DNA of 29,226 nucleotides from ARS1285 sp038045965 (GCA_038045965.1 JBBSXD010000036.1:1-29226), one strand, 5' to 3'; counted from the first letter of the stretch, positions 7,695-15,989 are shown. Made by a program: numbers and translations. The notes: generated by a model from the sequence alone, not told the origin.

Positions 7695-8080
7695 AAACTG
7701 CTATTCTTCTGCTCAGAATAGTGTTTATTTATCTTGATATTTATTTATCTTGATATTTATTTAAGATACTAAAACACTATTCCTCTGCTCAGAATAGTGT
7801 TTTCTAATATTTATTTAAGATACTAAAACACTATTCNNNNNNNNNNNNNNNNNNNNNNNNNNNNNNNNNNNNNNNNNNNNNNNNNNNNNNNNNNNNNNNN
7901 NNNNNNNNNNNNNNNNNNNNNNNNNNNNNNNNNNNNTTCTAATATTTATTTAAGATACTAAAACACTATTCCTCTGCTCAGAATAGTGTTTATTTATCTT
8001 GATATTTATTACTATAAACACTATTCTTCTGCTCAGAATAGTGTTTTCTAATATTTATTTAAGATACTAAAACACTATTC
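7695..8080. repeat. Tandem array of hairpin repeats (REP/BIME-like)
   Basis: The region is built from copies of an 11-bp inverted repeat, AAACACTATTC/GAATAGTGTTT, closed by a 9-nt loop YTCTGCTCA. Full hairpins lie at 7695-7726 (one arm imperfect), 7771-7802, 7960-7991 and 8016-8046. Left arms alone lie at 7826-7836, cut by the gap, and 8070-8080. The spacers are also repeated: one type is CTAATATTTATTTAAGATACTA, here only partly conserved, and another contains ATCTTGATATTTATT. The unit period is about 54-55 nt, once 76. The last arm overlaps the final codons and stop of the GINS gene, so the array forms that gene's 3' flank. No transposase is nearby. Confidence 0.85.
7837..7936. other. Assembly gap of 100 N inside the repeat array
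   Basis: Exactly 100 N, the usual placeholder for unknown length. The 35 nt before the gap (7802-7836) are identical to the 35 nt after it (7937-7971), and both flanks are rotations of the same repeat unit. The assembler evidently could not count tandem copies, so the true number of hairpins is unknown. Confidence 0.95.
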
Positions 8081-8635
8081 TTCGTCCACACTCTCTGCTT
8101 TTTTATCGTTTATAAGAATTAGTGCTACAGCTTCTGATAAATTGACTATATCTCCTTTATTAAATGGGCCTATTTCATTCCCTTCAAAATCTAAAATAGC
8201 TTCAGTATCTTCTATGAAGACTATCATTTTATTTTGAGATTTATTCTCATTATCTAATCCTTTTAGAGTTTCTTCTATTTTTTTATCTCCTTTTTCTAAA
8301 GATTTCATTATTCCATCAAATTGATCTTTTTCAATGGCTAACATATTTTCAAAATCTCTTTTTGATATTCCTGTTTCTGCTGCTACAAATGCAAGTTCAA
8401 GTATTTTCTTTTTTCTTCTGAGTATAAGTTCTTTAAATATAGCTATAGAGTTTTCAAATTGTTTTTTTGTTTTTGTTATGGTCTCTGAAAAATTGTCGTC
8501 TTTTTTTTCTGCGAGTTCTTTTTTGTCTTTAAGATAAGATGAAAGTTCTTTTATAAAATTTTTAGGTATAGGCCGTAATTGTTCAGAATATCTCTCTTTT
8601 CTCAATGCATCATATAACTCATTATAGGTTATCAT
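8075..8635 (-). CDS. GINS replication complex subunit, Gins51 type
   Basis: GINS joins MCM and a Cdc45/RecJ-like protein in the archaeal replicative helicase. The protein is 186 residues. It begins TYNELYDALRKERYSEQLRP, the typical start of the helical A domain, followed by long helices to about residue 125. The small B domain is at about 137-182 (MIVFIEDTEAILDFEGNEIG, then FNKGDIVNLSEAVALILI). A-then-B order identifies Gins51 rather than Gins23. DPANN archaea often have only this subunit. The start at 8635 gives the expected N-terminus. Its last codons lie in an arm of the repeat array, so its mRNA would run into the hairpins. Confidence 0.88.
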   Translation of the reverse strand: MITYNELYDALRKERYSEQLRPIPKNFIKELSSYLKDKKELAEKKDDNFSETITKTKKQFENSIAIFKELILRRKKKILELAFVAAETGISKRDFENMLAIEKDQFDGIMKSLEKGDKKIEETLKGLDNENKSQNKMIVFIEDTEAILDFEGNEIGPFNKGDIVNLSEAVALILINDKKAESVDEE

Positions 8636-8683
8636 TGTTTTGAAAATATAATTTTGTTTATAATGTTTATTGTTTAGAAAGGA

Positions 8684-9061
8684 TTATTTCTTGATAAACT
8701 CTACATTTGGTAAATCTTCAAATTCTTTGTCTCCAGTAAGAAATTTAATGTTTAATTCTCTTGAAATTATGTAACCTAAGCAGTTTGCATAGGAGAGTTG
8801 CCTATTTTTATATTCTTGCTTGAATTTTGAGGCTTTAATTATCCAATTGAATTTTAGTTCTATACAAAAATTTTGCAGGAAGTAGAAAAAGTATATAAAT
8901 TCTGATTCAGAGTGTTCTCTTAGCAAACTGTAATATATTTCATAGAGGTGGAAATATGATGTCACTATCTTTGTGGTTTTGTAAGATTCATATTTTTTAT
9001 TTCCTTTAAATAATTCAATTAATGCATAGCTGTCAAAAAAGTAGCTTTTTACATCTCCCAT
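8684..9061 (-). CDS. PIN-domain toxin, VapC-like, with Asp-to-Asn change
   Basis: A 125-residue PIN domain. Asp10 (YFFDSYALIELFKGN), Glu41 (HLYEIYYSLL) and Asp111 (FLTGDKEFEDLPNVEFIK) match the metal-binding acids of VapC ribonucleases. At the remaining acidic position the sequence reads LSYANCLGYI, where relatives normally have Asp; the codon is AAC, one base from GAC. Activity may be reduced or lost. It follows and overlaps by 13 nt an AbrB-type antitoxin gene, so the pair is a toxin-antitoxin operon. Confidence 0.85.
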   Translation of the reverse strand: MGDVKSYFFDSYALIELFKGNKKYESYKTTKIVTSYFHLYEIYYSLLREHSESEFIYFFYFLQNFCIELKFNWIIKASKFKQEYKNRQLSYANCLGYIISRELNIKFLTGDKEFEDLPNVEFIKK

Positions 9062-9270
9062 ATTTTTCTGTTTTCATTTTTCATTTTTTGCGGGTCTATT
9101 TTTGAATTCTTAAGTTTTCCAAAGAAATCTTCTAAAGTATCTTTTTTTGATATTGTTACTATCACATCATCATTTGTATGCAATCTTTCTTTTATTACTA
9201 TTTCTTTTGGGATTACAATACCTAGCGAGTTTCCCCATTCTCTTATTTTAGTTTTTGTTTTTATTTCCAT
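9049..9270 (-). CDS. AbrB/MazE-type antitoxin
   Basis: A 73-residue protein with a SpoVT/AbrB swapped-hairpin DNA-binding domain: TKIREWGNSLGIVIPKEIV followed by NDDVIVTIS. The C-terminal part (TLEDFFGKLKNSKIDPQKMK) is the usual toxin-binding tail. It is first in the operon with the PIN toxin. Such antitoxins normally repress their own promoter. The AT-rich stretch 9271-9300 contains TATAGTATAATTA-like sequence that could be that promoter. Confidence 0.85.
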   Translation of the reverse strand: MEIKTKTKIREWGNSLGIVIPKEIVIKERLHTNDDVIVTISKKDTLEDFFGKLKNSKIDPQKMKNENRKIWEM

Positions 9271-9352
9271 TTATAGTATAATTAATAATTATACTTAATA
9301 TTTAAAGTTTTAGTTTTGTAAGATTTATTGTTGTAAGTTTGACAGAAATAAA

Positions 9353-9955
9353 TTATTTTATTAGATAATTAGGAACAGGGAATTTTTCATATTCATTAAA
9401 TAAAGCCTTCCCATTAAATAATCTTGAAAAACATTCTGCGGCTAATTTTGCATCTTCTAATGCATTGTGATTATCTCTGTTATCTAAAATTCCACAAAAT
9501 TTTAATATATTAGGTAAATTCATAGCATTTTCTTTAAAATCGTCAATTAAAAATTTTTTATGTATTTCTAAATATTTAGTTTGTGCAACTGAACATAAAT
9601 CTATGCTTCTGTATCTGGTTTTTATTATTATATTATATTTGGTAACTTTTGCTTTTATGAAATTAAGATCGAAAAAACCAATATTATGTCCCGCTAGTAT
9701 TCTATCATCTTGTTTTTCTAGCCAAGAATAAAATTTATTTATTAATTCAGATTGAGGTTGTTTGTTCTTATCAGTTATTTGTTCTTTAGTAAAACCATTA
9801 ATTTTAAGTGCTTCTTCTTCAATTAGGTCATCTGAATCTATTTTACATTCTTCATAGAAAGTTTCATTAGGATTGTCAAATGATACAGCTCCTATTGATA
9901 CTATCCCATTTTTTAATGGATCTAAACCAGTTGTTTCAATATCTAATATTATCAT
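9353..9955 (-). CDS. DnaQ-like DEDDh 3'-5' exonuclease
   Basis: A 200-residue exonuclease domain. Exo I is MIILDIETTGLDP (Asp5, Glu7), Exo II is LAGHNIGFFDLNFI, and Exo III is DNHNALEDAKLAAECF with the His and Asp of the DEDDh class. It probably trims 3' ends of DNA or RNA. There is no polymerase domain, so it could be a stand-alone proofreading, repair or RNase T-like enzyme. It lies 34 nt downstream of the phosphoglycerate mutase gene on the same strand. Confidence 0.9.
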   Translation of the reverse strand: MIILDIETTGLDPLKNGIVSIGAVSFDNPNETFYEECKIDSDDLIEEEALKINGFTKEQITDKNKQPQSELINKFYSWLEKQDDRILAGHNIGFFDLNFIKAKVTKYNIIIKTRYRSIDLCSVAQTKYLEIHKKFLIDDFKENAMNLPNILKFCGILDNRDNHNALEDAKLAAECFSRLFNGKALFNEYEKFPVPNYLIK

Positions 9956-9989
9956 TTTTTAAAAAAAGATTAATTGTTAATAAAGATTA

Positions 9990-11240
9990 TTATTTATCCA
10001 ATCCAGTTATCTTCACAAAGTCTTTTCCATAAAAAGTTTTTAAAGAGCCCATTCTGGCTTCTATTTCGTTGAATCTATGGGTATAATCTCTTGATTCTAT
10101 TTTTTCTGGATTAAATATTAAAATTGGGACGGGATGATTAGAATGTCCTTTAAGTTCACATGGAGTAGAATGATCGCATGCGACTATAACTTCCCATTTA
10201 TTTTTAATGGAAAATTCTTTTATGAATTTGAAGAATTTTTCATCTATTATTTCTATTATTCTTTTTTTATCTAAAGGTTTATTGTCATGACCAGGAATGT
10301 CAGTTTCTTTTATTTGAATATAACAACCATTAAAATATTTATGATTTCTTTTTAGTATTTTTATAGAATATCCTATTTTTTTATCTAATAATTTGTATAA
10401 ATAATTGTATATATCCATGGATTTGATTTCTGGGATTTTAAATGAGAAATTATGCATGTCTGAAAGTTTTGCGATTCCCATCTCGAGGGGCATAGAATTT
10501 ATTGACATCCATTTTGAATATTTTCTTATCTTAGGAATCTCTGATCCTGCTCCTCGTGTTAAAATTATATTTGCGGGGAATAATCCTTTTTTCTTTCTAA
10601 TTTGGTTTATTGGATGATTTTTTAATATTTTATATGATTGAGAAATAAAACTATTTATTAAACTAGAAGATTTTTTTGAATCTAGATCTTTATCAAGAGG
10701 TTTTGAGAATTCAAATTTGGATGCTTTATCTGCTCCAGCCCATCCAGAATTAACGCTTGATATTTTATCTGAATGTATTCCTCTTAATATTAAAACTCCT
10801 CGGTGTTCTATAGTAGATTTGAATTCAAATCTGCATGGAAGTTTTAAATTCTTATTTATTGCTTCTGTTAGTTCTTTAGCTTCTTCAGTTGTAAGAGTTC
10901 TTCCAGCTCTTCTATCTAATAATTTTTTTGATTCTAAATTTTCTATTGTTGCAAAATTTGTTCTTAGAGCAAGATTTCCTTTTTTTAGTTTTAATCCAGC
11001 TCCAACTGCTTCATAAATTCCTCTTCTACATTTTTGAGGATTATTTCCAAATATGGCAATTAAAGAGTTATCTGAACCTGGAATTGTTTTTTTATCTAAA
11101 GGATACATTAATCCTAATTTCCCGTTTTTTGTTAAATAATCTAAATTTGGAGTATAAGCGTACTCAAGAGGAGTTTTATTATCAAGAATTTTATTTGGCA
11201 AATCAGAAGCACCATCTAATATAATTAATATCTTTTTCAT
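9990..11240 (-). CDS. apgM: 2,3-bisphosphoglycerate-independent phosphoglycerate mutase, archaeal type
   Basis: Interconverts 3- and 2-phosphoglycerate in glycolysis or gluconeogenesis. The 416-residue length and motifs fit the archaeal alkaline-phosphatase-fold family: ILIILDGASDLPNK (Asp9), TPLEYAYTPNLD, IPGSDNSLIAIFGNNP, RRGIYEAVGAGL, LRTNFAT, and the metal-site segment ACDHSTPCELKGHSNHPVPI. One feature is odd. In the best-known members the sequence after PGSD runs TAHLSIFGYDP and the Ser there is the phosphorylated nucleophile. Here the aligned residue is Ala62, and the only nearby Ser is Ser59. From memory of the family alignment, the catalytic Ser may be displaced or missing. Confidence 0.88.
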   Translation of the reverse strand: MKKILIILDGASDLPNKILDNKTPLEYAYTPNLDYLTKNGKLGLMYPLDKKTIPGSDNSLIAIFGNNPQKCRRGIYEAVGAGLKLKKGNLALRTNFATIENLESKKLLDRRAGRTLTTEEAKELTEAINKNLKLPCRFEFKSTIEHRGVLILRGIHSDKISSVNSGWAGADKASKFEFSKPLDKDLDSKKSSSLINSFISQSYKILKNHPINQIRKKKGLFPANIILTRGAGSEIPKIRKYSKWMSINSMPLEMGIAKLSDMHNFSFKIPEIKSMDIYNYLYKLLDKKIGYSIKILKRNHKYFNGCYIQIKETDIPGHDNKPLDKKRIIEIIDEKFFKFIKEFSIKNKWEVIVACDHSTPCELKGHSNHPVPILIFNPEKIESRDYTHRFNEIEARMGSLKTFYGKDFVKITGLDK

Positions 11241-11322
11241 ATTACCCCTTTATTATTAAAAACAAATAGGAATAGGAATATAAAAGTGTTGGGGTTATTT
11301 TAATCTGTATGTTATTTATTTT

Positions 11323-11340
11323 TTCTTGATTTTTCAAGAA
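11323..11340. other. Perfect 7-bp hairpin between two minus-strand genes
   Basis: TTCTTGA, loop TTTT, TCAAGAA. It lies between the start of apgM (11240) and the end of the DUF5615 gene (11395), followed on both sides by T-rich DNA. It could be a terminator for the DUF433/DUF5615 operon. The rest of this 150-nt spacer shows nothing definite. Confidence 0.3.
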
Positions 11341-11394
11341 GATTGATTTGCTCTAAAGTATTATTTTTTTAGTGTTTTTTGTATGTATAAAAAA

Positions 11395-11757
11395 TTAAGG
11401 TTTTTCTCTATGTCCAAAAACTGTAACTACAATTGTTTTTCCGTTTAATTCTGAAAATTTTGGATCTTTCAATAGACTTATTATAGAATAAAAAACAATA
11501 TCTTCCTTTGGGGGAATTATTGAGAGGAATATAATCCCAGGATGTTCTTTTGGAGGAAAGTTTTTTTTATTTAGGAAATGTTTGTCGAATGTTAGAATTA
11601 TTCTAGATTCTTCTTTAGAGAACTTTGATATTTGTTTATCTGTACTACCAATAGGAGTTTTCTTTAAATCATATCCTTTATTTATTAGGGAAGAGGTAAC
11701 TTTTGTTGGTATATTTTCATCAGAGATAAATTTTCTCTTATCTAGCATATTCTTCAC
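11395..11757 (-). CDS. DUF5615 PIN-like toxin
   Basis: A 120-residue protein with the DUF5615 (Mut7-C-like) signature: KFISDENIPTKVTSSLINKG at the start, then SRIILTFDKHFLN in the middle, carrying the acidic residues of the PIN-like fold, and GIIFLSI after it. Family members pair with DUF433 antitoxins and are thought to be ribonuclease toxins. The start may be Met1 or Met4; Met1 is used here. It overlaps the upstream DUF433 gene by 20 nt. Confidence 0.85.
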   Translation of the reverse strand: MKNMLDKRKFISDENIPTKVTSSLINKGYDLKKTPIGSTDKQISKFSKEESRIILTFDKHFLNKKNFPPKEHPGIIFLSIIPPKEDIVFYSIISLLKDPKFSELNGKTIVVTVFGHREKP

Positions 11758-11965
11758 TAATTAGTTTAGAAGTAAAATGAAATACTGATAAAATGGATTC
11801 TCTACTTAAATGTGGAAAATAGTCTTTCATGATTTCTTCAATACTAACTCCCACACCAAGTAGTTCTAAAACTTGCCAAACCATTACTCTGGTTCCTTTG
11901 AAAGTAGGAGTCCCCCCGCAAATTTCTGGATCTGATACAATATAGTTATTAATCTCTATTCTCAT
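11738..11965 (-). CDS. DUF433 antitoxin
   Basis: A 75-residue protein with the full DUF433 helix-turn-helix signature: IVSDPEICGGTPTFKGTRV, then VWQVLELLGVGVSIEEIMKD and the YFPHLSRESI recognition region. The family is the DNA-binding antitoxin of DUF5615 toxins. It is the first gene of the two-gene operon and probably represses it. Confidence 0.9.
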   Translation of the reverse strand: MRIEINNYIVSDPEICGGTPTFKGTRVMVWQVLELLGVGVSIEEIMKDYFPHLSRESILSVFHFTSKLISEEYAR

Positions 11966-12150
11966 AATTATTATGGTATAATAGATTATTTAAGAGTTTC
12001 TAAGAATTATTCTTTTTCATGAATAGTAAATAGATTATAAGGTATTACGACATTTTTGAGAGGTAAATATCCTTAATTAATTGGATTCTTTTATTTTAGT
12101 CTATAAAAGGTATTCTATAAACTTATAAATCTTGTTCTCTTTTTAATTTT

Positions 12151-13347
12151 ATGTTTGGAAAATTTAAAGAAAAACTTAAGGAATGGTTTAAAAGTTCTTC
12201 TGAGAAGATTGAAGAAAGAGTTGAAGACAAAGATATTATTAGAGCAGAGAAAATTATTGAAGAATCTAAAGAAGAAAAAAATCATGAAACTCCCATTAAG
12301 TTTGATGAAAATAGGTTAACTGTTCCTGATTTAGATAAAGTTAAGGATGAAGCTGAGAAAATAAAATCGGAAGTTAATCAAGCTAAAAAAAAGCAGAAAG
12401 AAATAAAGAATTTTGATGAAGAATTAAGTAGAGTTAAAAAAGAATTTTATCCTCAGGAGAAAATTGAAGAAAAAAAAGAAAGTATTTTCTCTAGAATTAA
12501 ATCTAGTTTCTCTTATAAAATTAAAGAAGAAGATTTTAATAATATTTTTGAAGATTTGGAATCGCTTTTATTAGAAAATAATGTGGCTTTGGAGGCTGTT
12601 GATAAAATTAAGCAAAGTTTAATTGAAAGATTAATTGGAAAAGAGATTAAAAAAGATAATTTAGAGAATGAAATAAAAAATGAACTTAGATTTGCTATAA
12701 GTGAGATCTTGATAGAACCTGATAATCCTTTAGATTTTATTAAATTAGCAAAGAAACCTTTTAAGATTTTATTTTTTGGGATAAATGGAGTTGGAAAAAC
12801 AACTAGCATAGCTAAAGTAGCAAATTTTTTAAAAAAAGCTGGATTTAGTGTGGTTCTTGCTGCTGGAGATACTTTTAGAGCGGCAAGTATAGAACAAATT
12901 GAGGTTCATGCAAAAAATCTTAAAATACCTTTAATAAAACAGGATTATGGAGCAGATTCAGCTTCGGTTGGATATGATGCTATAAAATATGCAGAAAAAC
13001 ATAATATAGATGTGGTTTTAATTGATAGTGCTGGGAGAATGCATACTAAAACAAATTTGTTAGCTGAAATGAAAAAAATAGTTAAAGTAACTGATCCAGA
13101 TTTAAAATTATTTGTTGCGGAAAGTATTTCTGGTAATGATGCAGTTGAACAAGCTAAAACTTTTCATGAAACAATAAATATTGATGGAAGTGTTTTAAGT
13201 AAGGCAGATATAGATGATAAAGGGGGAACAGTGATAAGTTTGAGTTATGCTACAAAGAAACCAGTTTTTTACTTGGGAACAGGACAAAATTATGATGATT
13301 TAGAATTATTTAATAAACAAAGGTTTATAAACAGTTTGGGTTTGTGA
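12151..13347 (+). CDS. ftsY: Signal recognition particle receptor FtsY
   Basis: The SRP receptor GTPase that delivers ribosomes to the membrane Sec translocon. The 398-residue protein has a charged, Lys/Glu-rich, probably coiled N-terminal region (1-115), an N domain (about 115-200), and the NG GTPase: G1 GINGVGKTTS near 210-218, DTFRAAS near 239, G3 DSAGRMHTK near 292, G4 SKAD near 350, and DDKGG just after. The G3 is DSAGR rather than DTAGR and the G4 is SKAD rather than TKxD. Both are conservative and I regard the protein as functional. The stop overlaps a GTG that may start the next gene. Confidence 0.95.
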   Translation: MFGKFKEKLKEWFKSSSEKIEERVEDKDIIRAEKIIEESKEEKNHETPIKFDENRLTVPDLDKVKDEAEKIKSEVNQAKKKQKEIKNFDEELSRVKKEFYPQEKIEEKKESIFSRIKSSFSYKIKEEDFNNIFEDLESLLLENNVALEAVDKIKQSLIERLIGKEIKKDNLENEIKNELRFAISEILIEPDNPLDFIKLAKKPFKILFFGINGVGKTTSIAKVANFLKKAGFSVVLAAGDTFRAASIEQIEVHAKNLKIPLIKQDYGADSASVGYDAIKYAEKHNIDVVLIDSAGRMHTKTNLLAEMKKIVKVTDPDLKLFVAESISGNDAVEQAKTFHETINIDGSVLSKADIDDKGGTVISLSYATKKPVFYLGTGQNYDDLELFNKQRFINSLGL

Positions 13348-13352
13348 GTTTT

Positions 13353-14282
13353 ATGAGAAATGGTAAGAATTTAGAAGGCAAGTTAAGAGCTATTCAAGAA
13401 CTTAAGTCAGAAAAATATGTTGGGACACAAGAAGCTTTTAATTATATTGAAAGAATTTCTGCTTTTTATGATAATCCTGGAATAATATCCGAAGAAATTA
13501 ATAGAGAATTAGCTAAAAATGGAGATATTATTTATCCAGCAACACCTCAGATAATTTTAGGATTGGGAGATTTTCTTGAGAAAATTGTTAATGAATATAA
13601 TATAGAAATAGATGATCCTTATCTAGAAAATGATTATGATGTGGAGAATTCTCCTATATTTGAATACGATTATCTTATATGTGGGGGTCAGAGGTTATAC
13701 AAATCTCAAGAAGATAGAAATCCTGGAGAATTGTCTAAATATTTAATTGAAATATTTAAAGAGGTTCAATCTACAGAAACTTCAAATCAAGGTTTTGGAG
13801 TTTATGTTTTGTATTATTCTTTAGAGAAGTTTGGGTCAAGAGAAGATAAAATGAAATCTTTACTTAATAAGGCTCTTTCTGCAGATTGGGATTATATATT
13901 TTCTTTAGAAAATTTTAGGAATATACAAAAAAAATTGAAAAACAGTATATTTTCTGAGGAAATAAGAATATCAGATAGAATTAAAAGAATGAAAAGAGAT
14001 CAAGTGGATCATAGACTTGAGAATAGAAGGGAAATTCTGACAGATTTTATAGGTGATTTTATAGCCTATAAAGAAGAAGGTAAAGATATTAGTTATGATT
14101 TTTTAAGAGAATTTGCAAAAGCAACTCTTGAGGAAAGTAAAAGAAGATATAAAAGGTTTATAGATCTGAAGGTTTCTCCAAATATGATAAGAGATGAAGA
14201 GGATATTATGGAAAAGCGAAATTTTATTTTAACAACTTTAGCTCCTGAAAGAAATTTTGTTAATAGATATTTGAGGAATTAG
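13353..14282 (+). CDS. Unknown alpha-helical protein between ftsY and kae1
   Basis: A protein of 309 residues if it starts at ATG 13353, or 312 from GTG 13344, which overlaps the ftsY stop as GTGA. I prefer the ATG, but either is possible. It is charged, rich in Glu, Lys and Arg, mostly helical by appearance, with no signal peptide, membrane segment or Cys motif. Segments such as YEYDYLICGGQRLYK, RIKRMKRDQVDHRLENRR and SKRRYKRFIDLKVSPN stand out. No family was recognised. It sits directly after ftsY and is probably co-transcribed with it. The spacer 14283-14417 holds only the kae1 promoter. Confidence 0.7.
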   Translation: MRNGKNLEGKLRAIQELKSEKYVGTQEAFNYIERISAFYDNPGIISEEINRELAKNGDIIYPATPQIILGLGDFLEKIVNEYNIEIDDPYLENDYDVENSPIFEYDYLICGGQRLYKSQEDRNPGELSKYLIEIFKEVQSTETSNQGFGVYVLYYSLEKFGSREDKMKSLLNKALSADWDYIFSLENFRNIQKKLKNSIFSEEIRISDRIKRMKRDQVDHRLENRREILTDFIGDFIAYKEEGKDISYDFLREFAKATLEESKRRYKRFIDLKVSPNMIRDEEDIMEKRNFILTTLAPERNFVNRYLRN

Positions 14283-14390
14283 ACTTCGATTTGTGTAAAA
14301 TATAAACTCTTTTTCTATTTATTTATACAATTTTGAATCAATGCAGATAGATTATATTTACAGTATTTTAATTCTCTAAATAACAAGAAT

Positions 14391-14400
14391 TTTTAAATTA
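14391..14400 (+). promoter_or_regulatory. Probable TATA box of kae1
   Basis: TTTTAAATTA lies 18-27 nt upstream of the kae1 ATG, again suggesting a near-leaderless transcript. Confidence 0.45.
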
Positions 14401-14417
14401 TATTTCTATATCTTATC

Positions 14418-15413
14418 ATGATAATAGGAATAGAGAGTACGGCGCATACTTTTGGGATTGGAATTGTTGAAAATGGAAAAATTTTGTGCAATGTTAAAGA
14501 TAGTTATACTACAGAAAAAGGAGGGATAATCCCTATAGATGCGGCTAAGCATCATAAAGAAGTTAGTGATTATATTTGGAATAAATCAATTAAAGAATCA
14601 AAAATTAATGAAGGAGATATTGAGGCAATTGCTTTTTCTCAAGCTCCTGGATTGCCTCCTTGTTTAATAGAAGGAATGAAGTTTGCTAAGAAAAAATCTA
14701 ATGAATTAAATGTTCCAATTATTCCTGTTAATCATTGTGTTGCTCATTTGGAAATTGGAAGAATAACTGGAGCTAAAGATCCAGTTTTATTATATGCTTC
14801 TGGAGGTAATACTCAAATAATCGCTTATGCCGAAGGAAAATATAGAATATTCGGTGAAACATTAGATATAGGAATAGGAAATTTTATAGATAATTTTGCA
14901 AGAGATTTGGGATTGGGATTTCCTGGAGGTCCAAAAATTCAGGAGCTAGCTAATAATAATTTTTTGAGTAAAAGAAAATATATAGAATTGCCTTATACAA
15001 TTAAAGGGATGGATGTAAGTTTTTCTGGAATGCTGACAAAATTGAAACAGCTTAGAGAAACAAAAAAATATAATGATAATGATTTAGCATTTAGTTTACA
15101 AGAAACAGCTTTTGCTATTTTAGTAGAGGCATCTGAAAGAGCTTTAGCACACACTGGAAAAAAAGAATTATTATTGGGAGGAGGAGTTGCTTGTAATAAT
15201 AGATTACAAGAAATGTGTAAAATAATGTGTGAAGAAAGAGGTGCAAAATTTTTTGTGCCAGAAAAAAATTTATTAGTGGATAACGGAGCTATGATAGCTT
15301 ATCTTGGAGAAATTATGTTTAAAAAAGATATTAAAATAGAAGTTAAAGATTTTGATAAATTAGATATAGATTCTAGGCAGAGAACAGATATGGTTGATGT
15401 GAGATGGAAATGA
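14418..15413 (+). CDS. kae1: Kae1, tRNA N6-threonylcarbamoyladenosine synthase subunit
   Basis: The catalytic subunit of the KEOPS complex that makes t6A37 on tRNAs reading ANN codons. At 331 residues it is a typical stand-alone Kae1 with no fused Bud32 kinase. Motifs: IGIESTAHTFGIGIV at the start, the metal-binding HxxxH in VNHCVAHLEIGR, the nucleotide-binding YASGGNTQIIAY, DLGLGFPGGPKI, LLLGGGVACNNRLQEM and LLVDNGAMIAYLG. Other KEOPS genes are not in this window. The toxin-like module that follows starts 50 nt downstream with its own TATA box. Confidence 0.96.
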   Translation: MIIGIESTAHTFGIGIVENGKILCNVKDSYTTEKGGIIPIDAAKHHKEVSDYIWNKSIKESKINEGDIEAIAFSQAPGLPPCLIEGMKFAKKKSNELNVPIIPVNHCVAHLEIGRITGAKDPVLLYASGGNTQIIAYAEGKYRIFGETLDIGIGNFIDNFARDLGLGFPGGPKIQELANNNFLSKRKYIELPYTIKGMDVSFSGMLTKLKQLRETKKYNDNDLAFSLQETAFAILVEASERALAHTGKKELLLGGGVACNNRLQEMCKIMCEERGAKFFVPEKNLLVDNGAMIAYLGEIMFKKDIKIEVKDFDKLDIDSRQRTDMVDVRWK

Positions 15414-15431
15414 TTAGTTAAAAGAGAAATA

Positions 15432-15439
15432 TTTATAAA
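15432..15439 (+). promoter_or_regulatory. TATA box of nucleotidyltransferase/HEPN module 1
   Basis: TTTATAAA lies 25-32 nt before ATG 15464. The sequence between them contains ACATGATATGT (ACAT/ATGT inverted around GAT) at 15442-15452, a possible regulator site. Confidence 0.5.
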
Positions 15440-15463
15440 GCACATGATATGTATTTATAGCAT

Positions 15464-15988
15464 ATGATACAAAATTATAGTAGGTATAGAATTCTGCAGG
15501 AATTTTTTGATTTTCCTAGAAAGGATTTTCAAATGAGAGAATTAAGCAGAAGAGTTAATTTAGCGCAACCTTCTGTAATCAATCATCTTAAAAAGCTAGT
15601 TGAGGATAATCTAATAATAAAAGAGAGAAAAGGAATATATCCAACATTTAGATCTAATAGAGATAATGAACTATTTAAGATTTATAAGAAAACAAATCTG
15701 CTTTTGAGAATTTATCAAACAGGTTTTATTAATTTTATTTATGATTCTTTTCTTCCAAACTCTATAATATTGTTCGGATCTGCTTCAAAAGGTGAAGATA
15801 TAGAAGAAAGTGATATTGATATTTTTATTCAATCAAAAGAAAAAAAACTTAATTTAGAAAAGTATGAGAAATTATTTAATAGGAAAATATCCTTTTTTTT
15901 TAAAGAAGATTTTTCTAATTTAAGTAAAGAACTTAAAAATAATATATTAAATGGTATTTTGTTAAAGGGTTATATCAAGATCTTTTAG
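15464..15988 (+). CDS. Helix-turn-helix and minimal nucleotidyltransferase fusion, module 1
   Basis: A 174-residue two-domain protein. Residues 10-60 form a winged helix-turn-helix (FQMRELSRRVNLAQPSVINH, then the wing KERKGIYPTF). A linker helix follows, and residues 99-170 are a minimal nucleotidyltransferase: IILFGSASKGEDIEESDIDI, with Gly105-Ser106 and Asp117/Asp119. The region where the third catalytic acid would come (RKISFFF) has none. In the known MntA-HepT system the free-standing MntA adds AMP to the HEPN toxin. Here a DNA-binding domain is fused on, suggesting that the protein also represses its operon. The HEPN-like partner starts 1 nt later. Confidence 0.85.
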   Translation: MIQNYSRYRILQEFFDFPRKDFQMRELSRRVNLAQPSVINHLKKLVEDNLIIKERKGIYPTFRSNRDNELFKIYKKTNLLLRIYQTGFINFIYDSFLPNSIILFGSASKGEDIEESDIDIFIQSKEKKLNLEKYEKLFNRKISFFFKEDFSNLSKELKNNILNGILLKGYIKIF

Positions 15989-15989
15989 A

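Noticed and set aside
7695..8080. CRISPR array
   Set aside because: The spacers between hairpins are themselves repeats of two or three types, period varies from 54 to 76, and there are no cas genes. A CRISPR has unique spacers.
10405..11224. Three plus-strand open frames inside apgM
   Set aside because: They are antisense to an intact enzyme gene and have no recognisable start signal or family.
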